From Streptomycetaceae bacterium (GTDB lineage Bacteria; Actinomycetota; Actinomycetes; Nanopelagicales; Nanopelagicaceae): a DNA stretch of 64,000 nucleotides. The stretch spans positions 1-64,000 of the forward strand of contig JAIXTW010000001.1 of NCBI GenBank assembly GCA_027483765.1, read 5' to 3'. Within the stretch, counting starts at the first letter, position 1; every line of letters starts with the position of its first letter. Below the pieces are notes generated by a model. That model saw nothing but the letters and a program-made list of their open reading frames with translations. It searched no databases and was not told the origin of the DNA. The position numbers and the translations under genes are program-made. This document shows, in pieces, positions 1-8,258 of this stretch.

Positions 1-135
1 CTTGCCCCAAACATCGAGCTTGTCGACGCGGCCTCCGCTGTCTTTGATGATCTTGAGATATGTCTCAAGTGATGGTGTGACTGTACGTTCTTCGAGTTCT
101 GGATCGAGAATGACCATTAATTCATAGTGACGCAT
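1..135 (-). CDS. rpsF: 30S ribosomal protein S6, 5' part only
   Basis: The first 45 codons of ribosomal protein S6 are present and the rest lies beyond the left edge. The reading begins [16 protein letters not shown] and runs to VDKLDVWGK, the typical S6 beginning (MRxYExMxIxxP). S6 binds 16S rRNA together with S18 in the small subunit. An AGGAGGT Shine-Dalgarno sequence lies at 147-153, 11 nt before the ATG at 135. The position left of the GT87 and ponA genes matches the order ponA1-Rv0051-rpsF in Mycobacterium, where ssb, rpsR and rplI follow. Confidence 0.95.
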   Translation of the reverse strand, partial: MRHYELMVILDPELEERTVTPSLETYLKIIKDSGGRVDKLDVWGK

Positions 136-240
136 GCGTTAACCCGACCTCCTTTGGACTAAGACGGCCACGGCATTTCCGTGACAGGAGGGTTAATACT
201 CCTGAAGAACACGCTCCGAAGGATTGTGCGATTCAGGACG
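136..240 (-). promoter_or_regulatory. rpsF leader with two adjacent hairpins
   Basis: Read on the minus strand, this leader can form two neighbouring hairpins: CAGGAG pairing with CTCCTG (185-204) and CACGG pairing with CCGTG (169-183), followed by the ribosome-binding site. rpsF leaders in many bacteria carry an autoregulatory structure bound by the S6:S18 complex. The CCG-containing second hairpin could be related, but I cannot align it to the known consensus by eye, so this is only a suggestion. Confidence 0.3.
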
Positions 241-1428
241 CTAAGGGTAACTCTCGCCTGTAGATAAGAGAAATTCGCCCGGAAATACGCGGGATTTTTG
301 ATGGCGGGCAGCCAGCCGGACCAGAAGGAGAATCGAGGCGGCGATGCGAATCAGAGTAATGACTGAGTACGCAACGACCGGCAATCCGAATTTGGCACCG
401 GTTACCGATGCCAAGTGTTGCCAGATTGCAAAGTGATAGAGAAGTTCACACCCTTGCCAGAACCAGAACACTGCTAGATCTTTCTTATCTATCAGTGCAA
501 TCACTGCAAGCGGTGTTAACCAAAGTACATATTGAGGTGAATACACCTTGCTAACAGCCATCACGATGATAAAGACAAATATTGCAGTGTGGGCAAGTGT
601 GGGTGGAACAGTGAGTTGTAACAAGTAAATCGTGAGCGCTGCAAGTCCAATAAGTAAACAGAGAACAGATAAATAATTTTGGTGCGTGAGATTGAGGCCT
701 AGATTTGAGAGTGCGTACCAAATCGATCCCCAATCTGATCCGCGATTGAGATTAAGTGAGTAAAAGCGCCACCACCCTTGTGGCGTTGTAAGAAATACTG
801 GGGCGTTAATTGCAATAAATGTTGCCGCCGTGATGAGCAGGTACTGCACAAACCTAACAATCTTTTCTTGTCGGAAGAAAATGAGTGCGATAGGTATAAG
901 CAGGAAAATTGGTAGAAACTTAGTTGAGATGGCAATTCCAAGAAGAATCGCACTTGGTAGGAATTGTTTTCGGTCGAAGCAATAAATTGCCAACAACATA
1001 AATGCGATTGCCCATAAATCCCAATTAATGTAGAGCGAAGCTACAGCTGCGGGCGCTAACGGAAGTAGATAGGCAAAATCTGGTTTTATCTTGAAGGTAA
1101 TGAATGAGATGAAGAGAAAGAGTAGTGCTAAAAGTAGAACGTTAAGATGAAAATAGTTATTGACTCCTTCTGGGATCACTGTGGCGGTAAGCCACATGAT
1201 TGCCCCTTGAACAACTGGGTACTCAACTGCGTTCTCACCGCCGGAGTAAGCCCATCGCCCGGTATCTAACTCTCGTTCGCCGTACAGCGCCGGAATATCT
1301 GAATAACAAGCATGAATATATTGCCCCGGCGATTGCCAATTTTCTGTGCTGCAATAATTGAATTTAGCGAAACTAAGTAGCGAGGAAAGGACTGCAAGGA
1401 GTAACACAACGCGAATTCCTACGCGCAT
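241..1428 (-). CDS. GT87-type membrane mannosyltransferase-like protein
   Basis: A 395-residue polytopic membrane protein with about ten hydrophobic segments, starting with an N-terminal segment (VVLLLAVLSSLLSFA). A conserved-looking acidic/aromatic loop follows (STENWQSPGQY...CYSDIPALYGERELDTGRW). Its position between the class A PBP gene and rpsF is that of M. tuberculosis Rv0051, a DUF2029/GT87 polyprenyl-phosphomannose-dependent transferase family. GT87 enzymes add mannose to lipoglycans or proteins outside the membrane. The exact acceptor cannot be told. It starts 6 nt after the ponA stop, so the two genes are probably co-transcribed. Confidence 0.7.
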   Translation of the reverse strand: MRVGIRVVLLLAVLSSLLSFAKFNYCSTENWQSPGQYIHACYSDIPALYGERELDTGRWAYSGGENAVEYPVVQGAIMWLTATVIPEGVNNYFHLNVLLLALLFLFISFITFKIKPDFAYLLPLAPAAVASLYINWDLWAIAFMLLAIYCFDRKQFLPSAILLGIAISTKFLPIFLLIPIALIFFRQEKIVRFVQYLLITAATFIAINAPVFLTTPQGWWRFYSLNLNRGSDWGSIWYALSNLGLNLTHQNYLSVLCLLIGLAALTIYLLQLTVPPTLAHTAIFVFIIVMAVSKVYSPQYVLWLTPLAVIALIDKKDLAVFWFWQGCELLYHFAIWQHLASVTGAKFGLPVVAYSVITLIRIAASILLLVRLAARHQKSRVFPGEFLLSTGESYP

Positions 1429-1434
1429 AGGGAA

Positions 1435-3342
1435 TTACTTCTTTCTTGTTTGAACGCCACCACTTGTCATCACGACAGGGTCGAGGCCACCAACATTTGC
1501 AGGTGCTGGGAAACTCATAACGGGCTCATCTTTAAGTGCGCCCTTCATAAAATATGTCCAGATTCTTGCCGGGAAGGTTCCACCAGTTACAGATGTCAGC
1601 CCACCGATTCCATTGAGTGATTCAGATGCGCTATCGCGAAAGAGTGCAACCGAAGCTGCTAGTTGTGGTGTGTATGCGCTAAACCATGCCGATGCATTTG
1701 ATTGCGAAGTTCCGGTTTTTCCAGCGGCTGGTCGACCTAATCCAAGAGCTGCAGATCCAGTACCGCCATTGACCACACTCTTAAGTGCATAAGTCAGGTC
1801 AGCCATTACCTCTTTGCTAAATACCTCTTGGGTCTGAGCCTTGCCTTGATAGAGCAGACCCTTATTTGGGCCAGTTACCGATGCCACTAGGTAAGGTTTT
1901 GAATAAACCCCTTGCGCGGCAAAAGTTGCATATGCGTTTGTCACATCAATGACTCGTGGGCTGGCGACACCTAACACAACAGAAGGTGTAGCAATCATCG
2001 CAACGTTCTCCGGAATTCCGGCACGACGTGCTGCATCAACAACCTTATCCATGCCAGCCTTCATTCCGAGTGGAACAAAGACGGTATTGATTGAGTGTTG
2101 GGTCGCAGTGAGAAGATCTACCTGGCCCCACCCTTCATTTCCATAATTTGAAACTTCATATGGTTTTCCTAAATCATCAAAAGTTTGAGGTGAATCACCG
2201 TTCCACATTGAAGTCAATGGAATGCCAGCCTCAAGACCGGCAATAATGGCAAAGGGCTTAAAGGTAGAGCCGGCTAGTGCGATTGATTGCGTGGCATCGT
2301 TAAGTTGGCGAACTACATAATCTTTTCCGCCGTACATCGCGATTATTTCACCGGTGCCCGGACGAATTGCTACCAGTGCGGTGTGGAGGTTCTCTGGCGC
2401 ACCGGCGGGCGTGAACTTATTGACTGCGTCTACCGCTGATTGTTGTGCGCGCTGTTCGAGCGTTGTTTTAATGACATACCCACCTACAAGAAGTTGGTCT
2501 TGGGTAAATCCAAGCTTGCTCAACTCTTTCTGAACCGCATCAATAATGTAACCCTTAGGTCCACTGAGTTGGCCTGATGTTGTGCGCGGTGCAACTCTTG
2601 GCATTTTTGCTGCCTTAGCTTCTGCTTCAGTAATCCATTTCTTATCAAGCATTCCTTGAATTACATAGGCAAAACGATTCTCGAGTCGAGTTGCATTCTC
2701 TTTCGATAATGAGGGGTCGTAATATCCAGGGGAGCGCAAAATACTTGCAATAACTGCTGATTGCGAGATTGAGAGCTGGTGCGCATTACGGTTGAAGTAC
2801 TGCTGTGCAGCAGTTTGAACACCATAGGAACCCCGACCGAAGTAGATGGTGTTGAGGTAATTCTCTAAAATCTGATCTTTCGAAAGTGCATTCTCCAGCT
2901 TGAGCGAAATTACTAACTCTCTAATTTTTCGCTGGATTGTTCGACTTGGTGTGAGAAAGGCAGTCTTTGCATACTGCTGCGTGATGGTGGAACCACCTTC
3001 TCCGGTGAGGTCGCCTGATCTCAGGTTATTAAGAAGAGCTCGCGCTATGCCGGTGGCGCTAAAAGCGCGGTTTGAGTAAAAGTTGCGATCTTCCGCCGCC
3101 ATGACTGCATAACGTAGACGCAATGGAATTTTTGCCAGTGGCAGAATCTGTCTGTTCTGAGTTCCTACCCGACCTATTTCAGAACCATTTGAATACTGGA
3201 TAACAGTCGATTGACTATTTACATAAGCGTTGGGATCTGGAATCGATACGGTAAACCAAGCAAATGCAAAGAGCGTTGCACCCGCGACAAAACCAAAGCC
3301 GGCAATGAATATCCCGGCGCGGATTAATTTGGTTTTAATCAT
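1435..3342 (-). CDS. ponA: class A penicillin-binding protein (bifunctional transglycosylase/transpeptidase)
   Basis: This enzyme polymerises lipid II and cross-links peptidoglycan on the outer face of the membrane. It has an N-terminal membrane anchor (about residues 8-32). A GT51 domain follows, with EDRNF at 84-88, GGSTITQQ at 116-123 and the ENYLNTIYFGRGSYGVQ segment near 160-176. The transpeptidase domain has the serine motif STFK (359-362), SIN (417-419) and KTGTS (542-546), so all three active-site motifs are intact. It is 635 residues long, close to mycobacterial PonA1 but without a long proline-rich tail. The operon runs from the DUF5318 gene through ponA to the GT87 gene. Confidence 0.93.
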   Translation of the reverse strand: MIKTKLIRAGIFIAGFGFVAGATLFAFAWFTVSIPDPNAYVNSQSTVIQYSNGSEIGRVGTQNRQILPLAKIPLRLRYAVMAAEDRNFYSNRAFSATGIARALLNNLRSGDLTGEGGSTITQQYAKTAFLTPSRTIQRKIRELVISLKLENALSKDQILENYLNTIYFGRGSYGVQTAAQQYFNRNAHQLSISQSAVIASILRSPGYYDPSLSKENATRLENRFAYVIQGMLDKKWITEAEAKAAKMPRVAPRTTSGQLSGPKGYIIDAVQKELSKLGFTQDQLLVGGYVIKTTLEQRAQQSAVDAVNKFTPAGAPENLHTALVAIRPGTGEIIAMYGGKDYVVRQLNDATQSIALAGSTFKPFAIIAGLEAGIPLTSMWNGDSPQTFDDLGKPYEVSNYGNEGWGQVDLLTATQHSINTVFVPLGMKAGMDKVVDAARRAGIPENVAMIATPSVVLGVASPRVIDVTNAYATFAAQGVYSKPYLVASVTGPNKGLLYQGKAQTQEVFSKEVMADLTYALKSVVNGGTGSAALGLGRPAAGKTGTSQSNASAWFSAYTPQLAASVALFRDSASESLNGIGGLTSVTGGTFPARIWTYFMKGALKDEPVMSFPAPANVGGLDPVVMTSGGVQTRKK

Positions 3343-3368
3343 TTGGCTAGATTACTCGGTAATTTTGC

Positions 3369-3785
3369 TTACTTCAGCGAAGCGAAGTCTTCATCCTCGA
3401 GTGTGCGCTGGCGACGTGGAGCTTTACGCTCGCGGCCATCTCCTAACAAGTATGTAGAGCACAAGTGATTCCAGGAACATTCGCGGCAGACTTCAACGAC
3501 ATAGACAGAGAACTCACCAAACTCTTTCTCCATCTCTGCAAGTTCGGTGGCGTTCTTAATACGTCCCGAGAATTGCCCGAGTTGATCACCAAATGTGTAT
3601 CGCAGTTCCACCAGCCCATCTTTCTTACATACCGGGCATTTGCGCTCAGTTTTTTCACCATGGTACTTAGCTGCGCGCATCAGGTATGGGTCTGCATCGC
3701 ATGCATCAACAACACCACGAAAGAGTGCGAGCAGGGTCGCGCGCTTATCGAGTGAATAGTCGATGAACCCTCGTCGAGTCTGCAT
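3369..3785 (-). CDS. DUF5318 zinc-ribbon-like protein
   Basis: A 138-residue protein with two CxxC knuckles (C50/C53 and C100/C103) that should bind one metal ion. It corresponds to Rv0049, which sits just upstream of ponA1 in Mycobacterium, and the genes are arranged in the same way here. The family is conserved in Actinobacteria next to a cell-wall synthase, but its function is not established. The tail after residue 115 is charged (DGRERKAPRRQRTLEDED). It is transcribed away from the MFS gene at 3829. Confidence 0.75.
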   Translation of the reverse strand: MQTRRGFIDYSLDKRATLLALFRGVVDACDADPYLMRAAKYHGEKTERKCPVCKKDGLVELRYTFGDQLGQFSGRIKNATELAEMEKEFGEFSVYVVEVCRECSWNHLCSTYLLGDGRERKAPRRQRTLEDEDFASLK

Positions 3786-3816
3786 AGTAAGAGAAGAATA
3801 ATCCCCTTTCCTTAAC

Positions 3817-3822
3817 TACGCT
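3817..3822 (+). promoter_or_regulatory. -10 hexamer of a probable leaderless MFS transcript
   Basis: TACGCT ends 6 nt before the ATG at 3829, and there is no Shine-Dalgarno sequence. The spacing places transcription start at or next to the start codon. Confidence 0.5.
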
Positions 3823-3828
3823 TCTCGC

Positions 3829-5106
3829 ATGACCTTTTGGCAATTGTTGCGGGATCCCAAACTCTTCCGCTTGCTTCGTGTCAGATGGTCTGGGCAGATT
3901 ACCGATGGAATTTTCCAAAGTGCGCTTGCTTCATTCATTCTCTTCTCTCCCGAGCGTCAGGCGAGCGCGGTAAATGCTGCGGTTGCTTTCGCAGTAGTTC
4001 TACTTCCTTACTCAATAGTTGGACCATTCGTTGGAACTCTGCTCGATCGATTCTCACGACAGCGTGCAATATTTTTCTCAAATATCGCCAGGTCATTCAC
4101 GCTACTCATAATCGCAACACTAATTTTTAATAACCGAACCGGGTTGGAAATTACCGTCTTCGTGCTCGTTGCATTTGGCGTTAATCGATTAATTCTCGCC
4201 GGACTATCCGCCGGAATTCCACTGATGACACCGCCCAAGGAACTCATCTCCGCCAACGCTCTTGCTGTCACTGGTGGTTCGGTCTGGGTTGTCATAGGCG
4301 GCGGAATTGGGCTAGGGATTCGCCAGCTACTTACTTTCTCTGAGTCAGCGGATTACGCCGATGCCGTTCTTATTCTTGTTGCAGCACTCGGATATTTAGT
4401 AGCAGCACTACTTACCTCTCTTATTGGTAAAGCTGAGATTGGTCCACGGCCACATGAAATCGTTAAAGGTAGTTTCAACCAAGGCATCATTGAAATGCGT
4501 GAAGGTTTTCAATTCTTGAAAAATCATGCAGATGCAGCTCGAGGAATTGCTGCTATCGCGATCCATCGCGGTGGGCTTACGGCGCTGACCTTGGCTGCGC
4601 TTTTACTTGAAAGAAATACCTTTAATGATCCCGCCGATAGTGAGGCCGGTCTAACTGGCTTAAGTGTGACTTTATCTATTGCGGCAACAGGTTTTGTTGT
4701 GGGTGCTATTGCCGCACCTTACGGAGTGCGCAAATTTGGGCGCCACCGGTGGATGCGTTTATCTATCTTTGCCGCAAGTTTCGGTTCGCTGCTGCTAGTA
4801 ATTGATCGCACCCCGATACTGCTTGCTGCTACCGCTTTTGTTGCAGCTATGTGTGGCCAGAGCGTGAAGGTAACAAATGATGCACTCGTGCAATCAAAGA
4901 TTGACGATTACTTCCGTGGTCGAGTCTTTGCTGTCTATGACGTTGTGGTGAATTCGGCAATTGTCACTGGAGCGCTCTTTGCAGCCTGGATACTTCCGAT
5001 TAGTGGTGACTCTTGGCTCTTACCTTTACTCGTTGCAATCTCTTGGGTTTTAGTTGCTACGGTATTGCTTCGCCCAGAAAAATTCTTTCTTAAGGATGTC
5101 GCCTAG
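3829..5106 (+). CDS. major facilitator superfamily transporter
   Basis: A 425-residue membrane protein with about 12 hydrophobic segments. The loop GTLLDRFSRQRAIFFSN, near residues 69-85, is the MFS motif A region after helix 2. It resembles the EntS-like (MFS_3) exporters also seen in the N-terminal half of the MFS-thymidylate kinase fusion at 39984. The substrate is unknown. Its 3' end overlaps the 3' end of the convergent pcnA gene by 17 nt. Confidence 0.8.
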   Translation: MTFWQLLRDPKLFRLLRVRWSGQITDGIFQSALASFILFSPERQASAVNAAVAFAVVLLPYSIVGPFVGTLLDRFSRQRAIFFSNIARSFTLLIIATLIFNNRTGLEITVFVLVAFGVNRLILAGLSAGIPLMTPPKELISANALAVTGGSVWVVIGGGIGLGIRQLLTFSESADYADAVLILVAALGYLVAALLTSLIGKAEIGPRPHEIVKGSFNQGIIEMREGFQFLKNHADAARGIAAIAIHRGGLTALTLAALLLERNTFNDPADSEAGLTGLSVTLSIAATGFVVGAIAAPYGVRKFGRHRWMRLSIFAASFGSLLLVIDRTPILLAATAFVAAMCGQSVKVTNDALVQSKIDDYFRGRVFAVYDVVVNSAIVTGALFAAWILPISGDSWLLPLLVAISWVLVATVLLRPEKFFLKDVA

Positions 5107-6538
5107 CTTTCCACCATTGTATTAACTCTTCTGTGGCACGTTCTTCGCCAAGTGGACCATGTTCCATCCGTAGCTCCATCAAGAAATCAAGGGCTTTACC
5201 CACATCAGCAGATGGTTTTAGGTTCAGTAACTGCATGACTTGCGCACCATCAAGGTCGGGGCGAATCTTCGATAGCTCTTCTTCTTCGGCAAGTTTGGCG
5301 ATGCGCGCTTCCAGACTGTCGTAAGTGCGAGCAAGGCGATCGGCCTTCTTTGCATTTCTAGTCGTGCAATCGGCGCGAGTTAAAACATGTAAGTGTGTGA
5401 GCAGTTCACCAGCATCGCGTACATAGCGGCGCACGGCAGAGTCGGTCCACTCGCCATCACCATAACCATGAAAACGTAGGTGTAAAAATGTCAGTGTTTC
5501 CACAGCTTCAGTGGTCTCATTATCAAAGCGGAGCGCCTTCATTCGTGCCTTTACGAGTCGCGCACCCACAACCTCGTGGTGATGAAATGAAACTCCGCCT
5601 CCCGCAATGAGGTTACGCGTCTTTGGTTTTCCAATGTCATGCAATAGCGCAGCTAACCGAATAACGAGGTTGGGGCCACCGAGTTTATGCTCTTGGGCTA
5701 TCGCTTGCTCGAGCACGGTAATGGAATGTTCATACACATCTTTATGGTGATGGTGTTCATCTATTTCAAGTCGTAACTTTGGAATTTCCGGCAAGACTGA
5801 ATCTGCCAAACCAGTATCGACCAAGATTGTGATTCCGATTCGCGGATTCTCTGACATCACCATCTTTATCAGTTCATCACGAACGCGTTCGGCGGAAATA
5901 ATTGAGATGCGTGAAGCCATTGATGTCATAGCTTCGGTGACTTCTGGATCAATCGCAAAATTAAGTTGGCTTGCAAAACGTGCAGCTCGCATCATCCGAA
6001 GTGGATCATCGGAAAAAGATTGTTTCGCACTTGCCGGTGTTCGCAATACTTTCTTTGCTAAATCTTCCAAGCCGCCAAACGGATCGATAAACTCTGGTTC
6101 TGTTCCGGTAAGTTCCAGCGCCATTGAGTTCACTGTGAAATCTCTCCGGGAGAGATCGCCTTCAATGGTGTCGCCAAATTCGACATCAGGTTTGCGCGAA
6201 CTCTCATCATATTTTTCTGATCGATATGTTGTAACTTCAACAGTGATGTCACCTAATTTTCCAGCAACAGTTCCAAAGAGAATTCCGGTATCCCAAACGT
6301 TATCTGCCCAAGCTTTTAAAATTTTCTTAGTCTCGTGTGGGTGCGCATCTGTTGTGAAATCTAAATCATTACCGAGCCGACCTAAAATTGCATCGCGTAC
6401 CGGACCTCCCACAAGTGCCAGGCGAAATCCACTGGTCGCAAACGCTTGAGCGAGTGAGGATGCTGCCGGCGCATTTGCAATGAGGGAGCGGATAGCCAAC
6501 TCTCCCGCCGCTCCTAAATTGCTCTTCTCTGCGCTCAC
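5090..6538 (-). CDS. pcnA: CCA tRNA nucleotidyltransferase / poly(A) polymerase family
   Basis: The enzyme adds or repairs the 3' CCA end of tRNAs. The nucleotidyltransferase motifs are GGPVRD (44-49) and DLDFTT (58-63, with the two metal-binding aspartates). RRDFTVNSMA (131-140) and the DPLRMMRAARF segment (about 178-188) follow. A C-terminal HD domain is present (HHHHKDVYEHS at 262-272, HD at 300-301), as in the actinobacterial PcnA family (Rv3907c). It is 482 residues long. The start is a GTG at 6538. Its divergent placement next to a mutT4-like NUDIX gene, 32 nt away, is the mycobacterial order. Confidence 0.92.
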   Translation of the reverse strand: MSAEKSNLGAAGELAIRSLIANAPAASSLAQAFATSGFRLALVGGPVRDAILGRLGNDLDFTTDAHPHETKKILKAWADNVWDTGILFGTVAGKLGDITVEVTTYRSEKYDESSRKPDVEFGDTIEGDLSRRDFTVNSMALELTGTEPEFIDPFGGLEDLAKKVLRTPASAKQSFSDDPLRMMRAARFASQLNFAIDPEVTEAMTSMASRISIISAERVRDELIKMVMSENPRIGITILVDTGLADSVLPEIPKLRLEIDEHHHHKDVYEHSITVLEQAIAQEHKLGGPNLVIRLAALLHDIGKPKTRNLIAGGGVSFHHHEVVGARLVKARMKALRFDNETTEAVETLTFLHLRFHGYGDGEWTDSAVRRYVRDAGELLTHLHVLTRADCTTRNAKKADRLARTYDSLEARIAKLAEEEELSKIRPDLDGAQVMQLLNLKPSADVGKALDFLMELRMEHGPLGEERATEELIQWWKARRHP

Positions 6539-6558
6539 AATAGATAAGGGTAGTCGCG

Positions 6559-6564
6559 TACTCT
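6559..6564 (+). promoter_or_regulatory. -10 hexamer of a probable leaderless NUDIX-gene transcript
   Basis: TACTCT ends 6 nt before the ATG at 6571, with no Shine-Dalgarno sequence in front of the gene. Confidence 0.5.
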
Positions 6565-6570
6565 TGTCCT

Positions 6571-7167
6571 ATGACCCCGGCACCTAGTGCGGGCAGCGAA
6601 GGTACGAAGAAAAAGCGTAGGCGCAAGCGCCCAGCTAATCGCTCCCCACATTCTCATGATTCAGCTACTCCCACCGCCCCTGCTTCAGAGCGGGTTAAAA
6701 AACCGCCAACCAAGGTTGCCTATTCACAACGAGTGGACGAGGTAAGTGCGGGTGGATTAGTAGTTGATTCCACCGGAAAACTTGGATTGCTGATTGGGCG
6801 CAAAGATCTTAAGGATGCAACCGGAAAAAGAATTCTCTGGTCACTGCCAAAAGGACATATTGAAGAAGGTGAGACCCCGGAAGAAGCCGCGCTTCGCGAG
6901 GTGCAAGAAGAGACGGGCATTGTCTCTGTTATTGAAAAATCTTTAGGTGTCATTGATTTCTGGTTTATGGCCGGTGGCAAGCGAATCCACAAAACTGTTC
7001 ATCATTATTTGTTCCGTGAAAATGGCGGGGTGTTAGCGGCGCAAGAGAGTGAAGTAGATGAAGTTGCTTGGTTTCCACTTGCGGAGATAATTGATCGCCT
7101 TGCATATCCCGATGAAAAGAAATTAATTGCTCGCACAAATGCAGCGCAAGAGATGTCGGCGCTATGA
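6571..7167 (+). CDS. NUDIX hydrolase, MutT4-like
   Basis: The Nudix box runs from G95 to about residue 117 (GHIEEGETPEEAALREVQEE) and fits GX5EX7REUXEEXGU. The first 50 residues are basic and probably disordered (KKKRRRKR near 13-20). It corresponds by position to Rv3908 (mutT4) next to pcnA. NUDIX enzymes hydrolyse nucleoside diphosphates linked to another group, and the substrate of this one is not shown by sequence. Its stop overlaps the ATG of the DUF6049 gene (ATGA), so it heads an operon with that gene and murJ. Confidence 0.85.
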   Translation: MTPAPSAGSEGTKKKRRRKRPANRSPHSHDSATPTAPASERVKKPPTKVAYSQRVDEVSAGGLVVDSTGKLGLLIGRKDLKDATGKRILWSLPKGHIEEGETPEEAALREVQEETGIVSVIEKSLGVIDFWFMAGGKRIHKTVHHYLFRENGGVLAAQESEVDEVAWFPLAEIIDRLAYPDEKKLIARTNAAQEMSAL

Positions 7168-8258
7168 AGAAGTTAGTTGTTGCCCTTCTTGCCCTCTTAG
7201 TTATGGGAGTTACACCGGCAGATGCTGCAACACCAGTGGTGAGAATTACCGACAAACCACATACAAATTTTGAAGGAGAGTTTCGAGATAACGAACTAGC
7301 CTCGCTCATCACTCCCGAAGGTAAGTTGGGCAAGGTTATATTTAACTACTCAAGTGCCAAAAAGACGTGGGTGATTGATCCTGCACTCATTGACGAAATT
7401 GCAGATATGGCAGATGGTTATTCTGTGCAAGGTAAAGAAGATGAGGTTGGTCAGGTTGCGGCACAGAACTGGCTATCGCAACTAAAGTTTGTAACGGTTA
7501 GCCATTCGGTAATCGCGTTGCCGTACGGAAATCCAGATCAATCACTTGCAAAGCGACTCGCTCCTAGTGAATTGCGGCTTTATTCACGATATGGAAAAGA
7601 TCGATTAGAACTTCAATTGGGTCGACCGGTTCTCTCCCAAAATGGTTGGAGTAAAGGCAAATCTCGCCTTAGTTATCCGTTGCAGGCTCAATATTCAAAG
7701 AATCGCAAGCTCCTCACTGGGCTCTCCACACTTTCGAGTGCAGATGAAATCACCGCACTTCGCGCAAGGCTTGGCACGGTGATGAACCCTTCGTTAAACA
7801 CCGATGATCGCACTTACTTTTCAGACTCTGCGGTACGTGCTGTTCAGTCGATGACATCTAAATTGCGTGTGACTCCTGGTAGATACCAACTGACTTCTTT
7901 GAGTGCAAAACTTCCTGTCACTCTTGTCAATAGTTTCGATACACCTACGGTTGTAAGCGTCTCACTAATTCCGCTGAACTCTCGCATGACGGTTCAGAAT
8001 GTCAATAACGTGACGCTGGCTGCAAACTCACGCCAGCAAATAAGTATTGAGGTAGATGTTGTAGCTCCGGGGTCAACAGTTGTGGTTGCCCAATTAATCA
8101 ATAGTGAAGGTCGATTAGTGGGTGAAGAGTCGAGACTTAATCTGACAGCGACCATCATTGATTCTCGTGTTGCTTGGTTTACAACTGGTGCCGCAGCTCT
8201 ACTCTTTCTGGGAGCAGTGACGCAGTCTGTTCGTCGAGTTCGAAGGGGTCGTAAATGA
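7164..8258 (+). CDS. DUF6049-like secreted, membrane-anchored protein
   Basis: A 364-residue protein with an N-terminal signal peptide (KKLVVALLALLVMGVTPADAA). A beta-rich extracellular middle (residues about 230-330, PVTLVNSFDTPTVVSVSL...) precedes a single C-terminal membrane helix and a basic tail (RRVRRGRK). It sits between the NUDIX gene and murJ, the position of Rv3909, which suggests a role with the lipid II flippase. It is much shorter than the actinobacterial relatives as I recall them, roughly half. Assignment rests mainly on position and architecture. It is coupled to murJ by an ATGA overlap. Confidence 0.6.
   Translation: MKKLVVALLALLVMGVTPADAATPVVRITDKPHTNFEGEFRDNELASLITPEGKLGKVIFNYSSAKKTWVIDPALIDEIADMADGYSVQGKEDEVGQVAAQNWLSQLKFVTVSHSVIALPYGNPDQSLAKRLAPSELRLYSRYGKDRLELQLGRPVLSQNGWSKGKSRLSYPLQAQYSKNRKLLTGLSTLSSADEITALRARLGTVMNPSLNTDDRTYFSDSAVRAVQSMTSKLRVTPGRYQLTSLSAKLPVTLVNSFDTPTVVSVSLIPLNSRMTVQNVNNVTLAANSRQQISIEVDVVAPGSTVVVAQLINSEGRLVGEESRLNLTATIIDSRVAWFTTGAAALLFLGAVTQSVRRVRRGRK

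Noticed and set aside
5829-6449. A 206-codon open frame antisense to the CCA nucleotidyltransferase gene
   Set aside because: It is a shadow of a clearly conserved gene, with no recognisable domain and an unlikely serine-rich composition.
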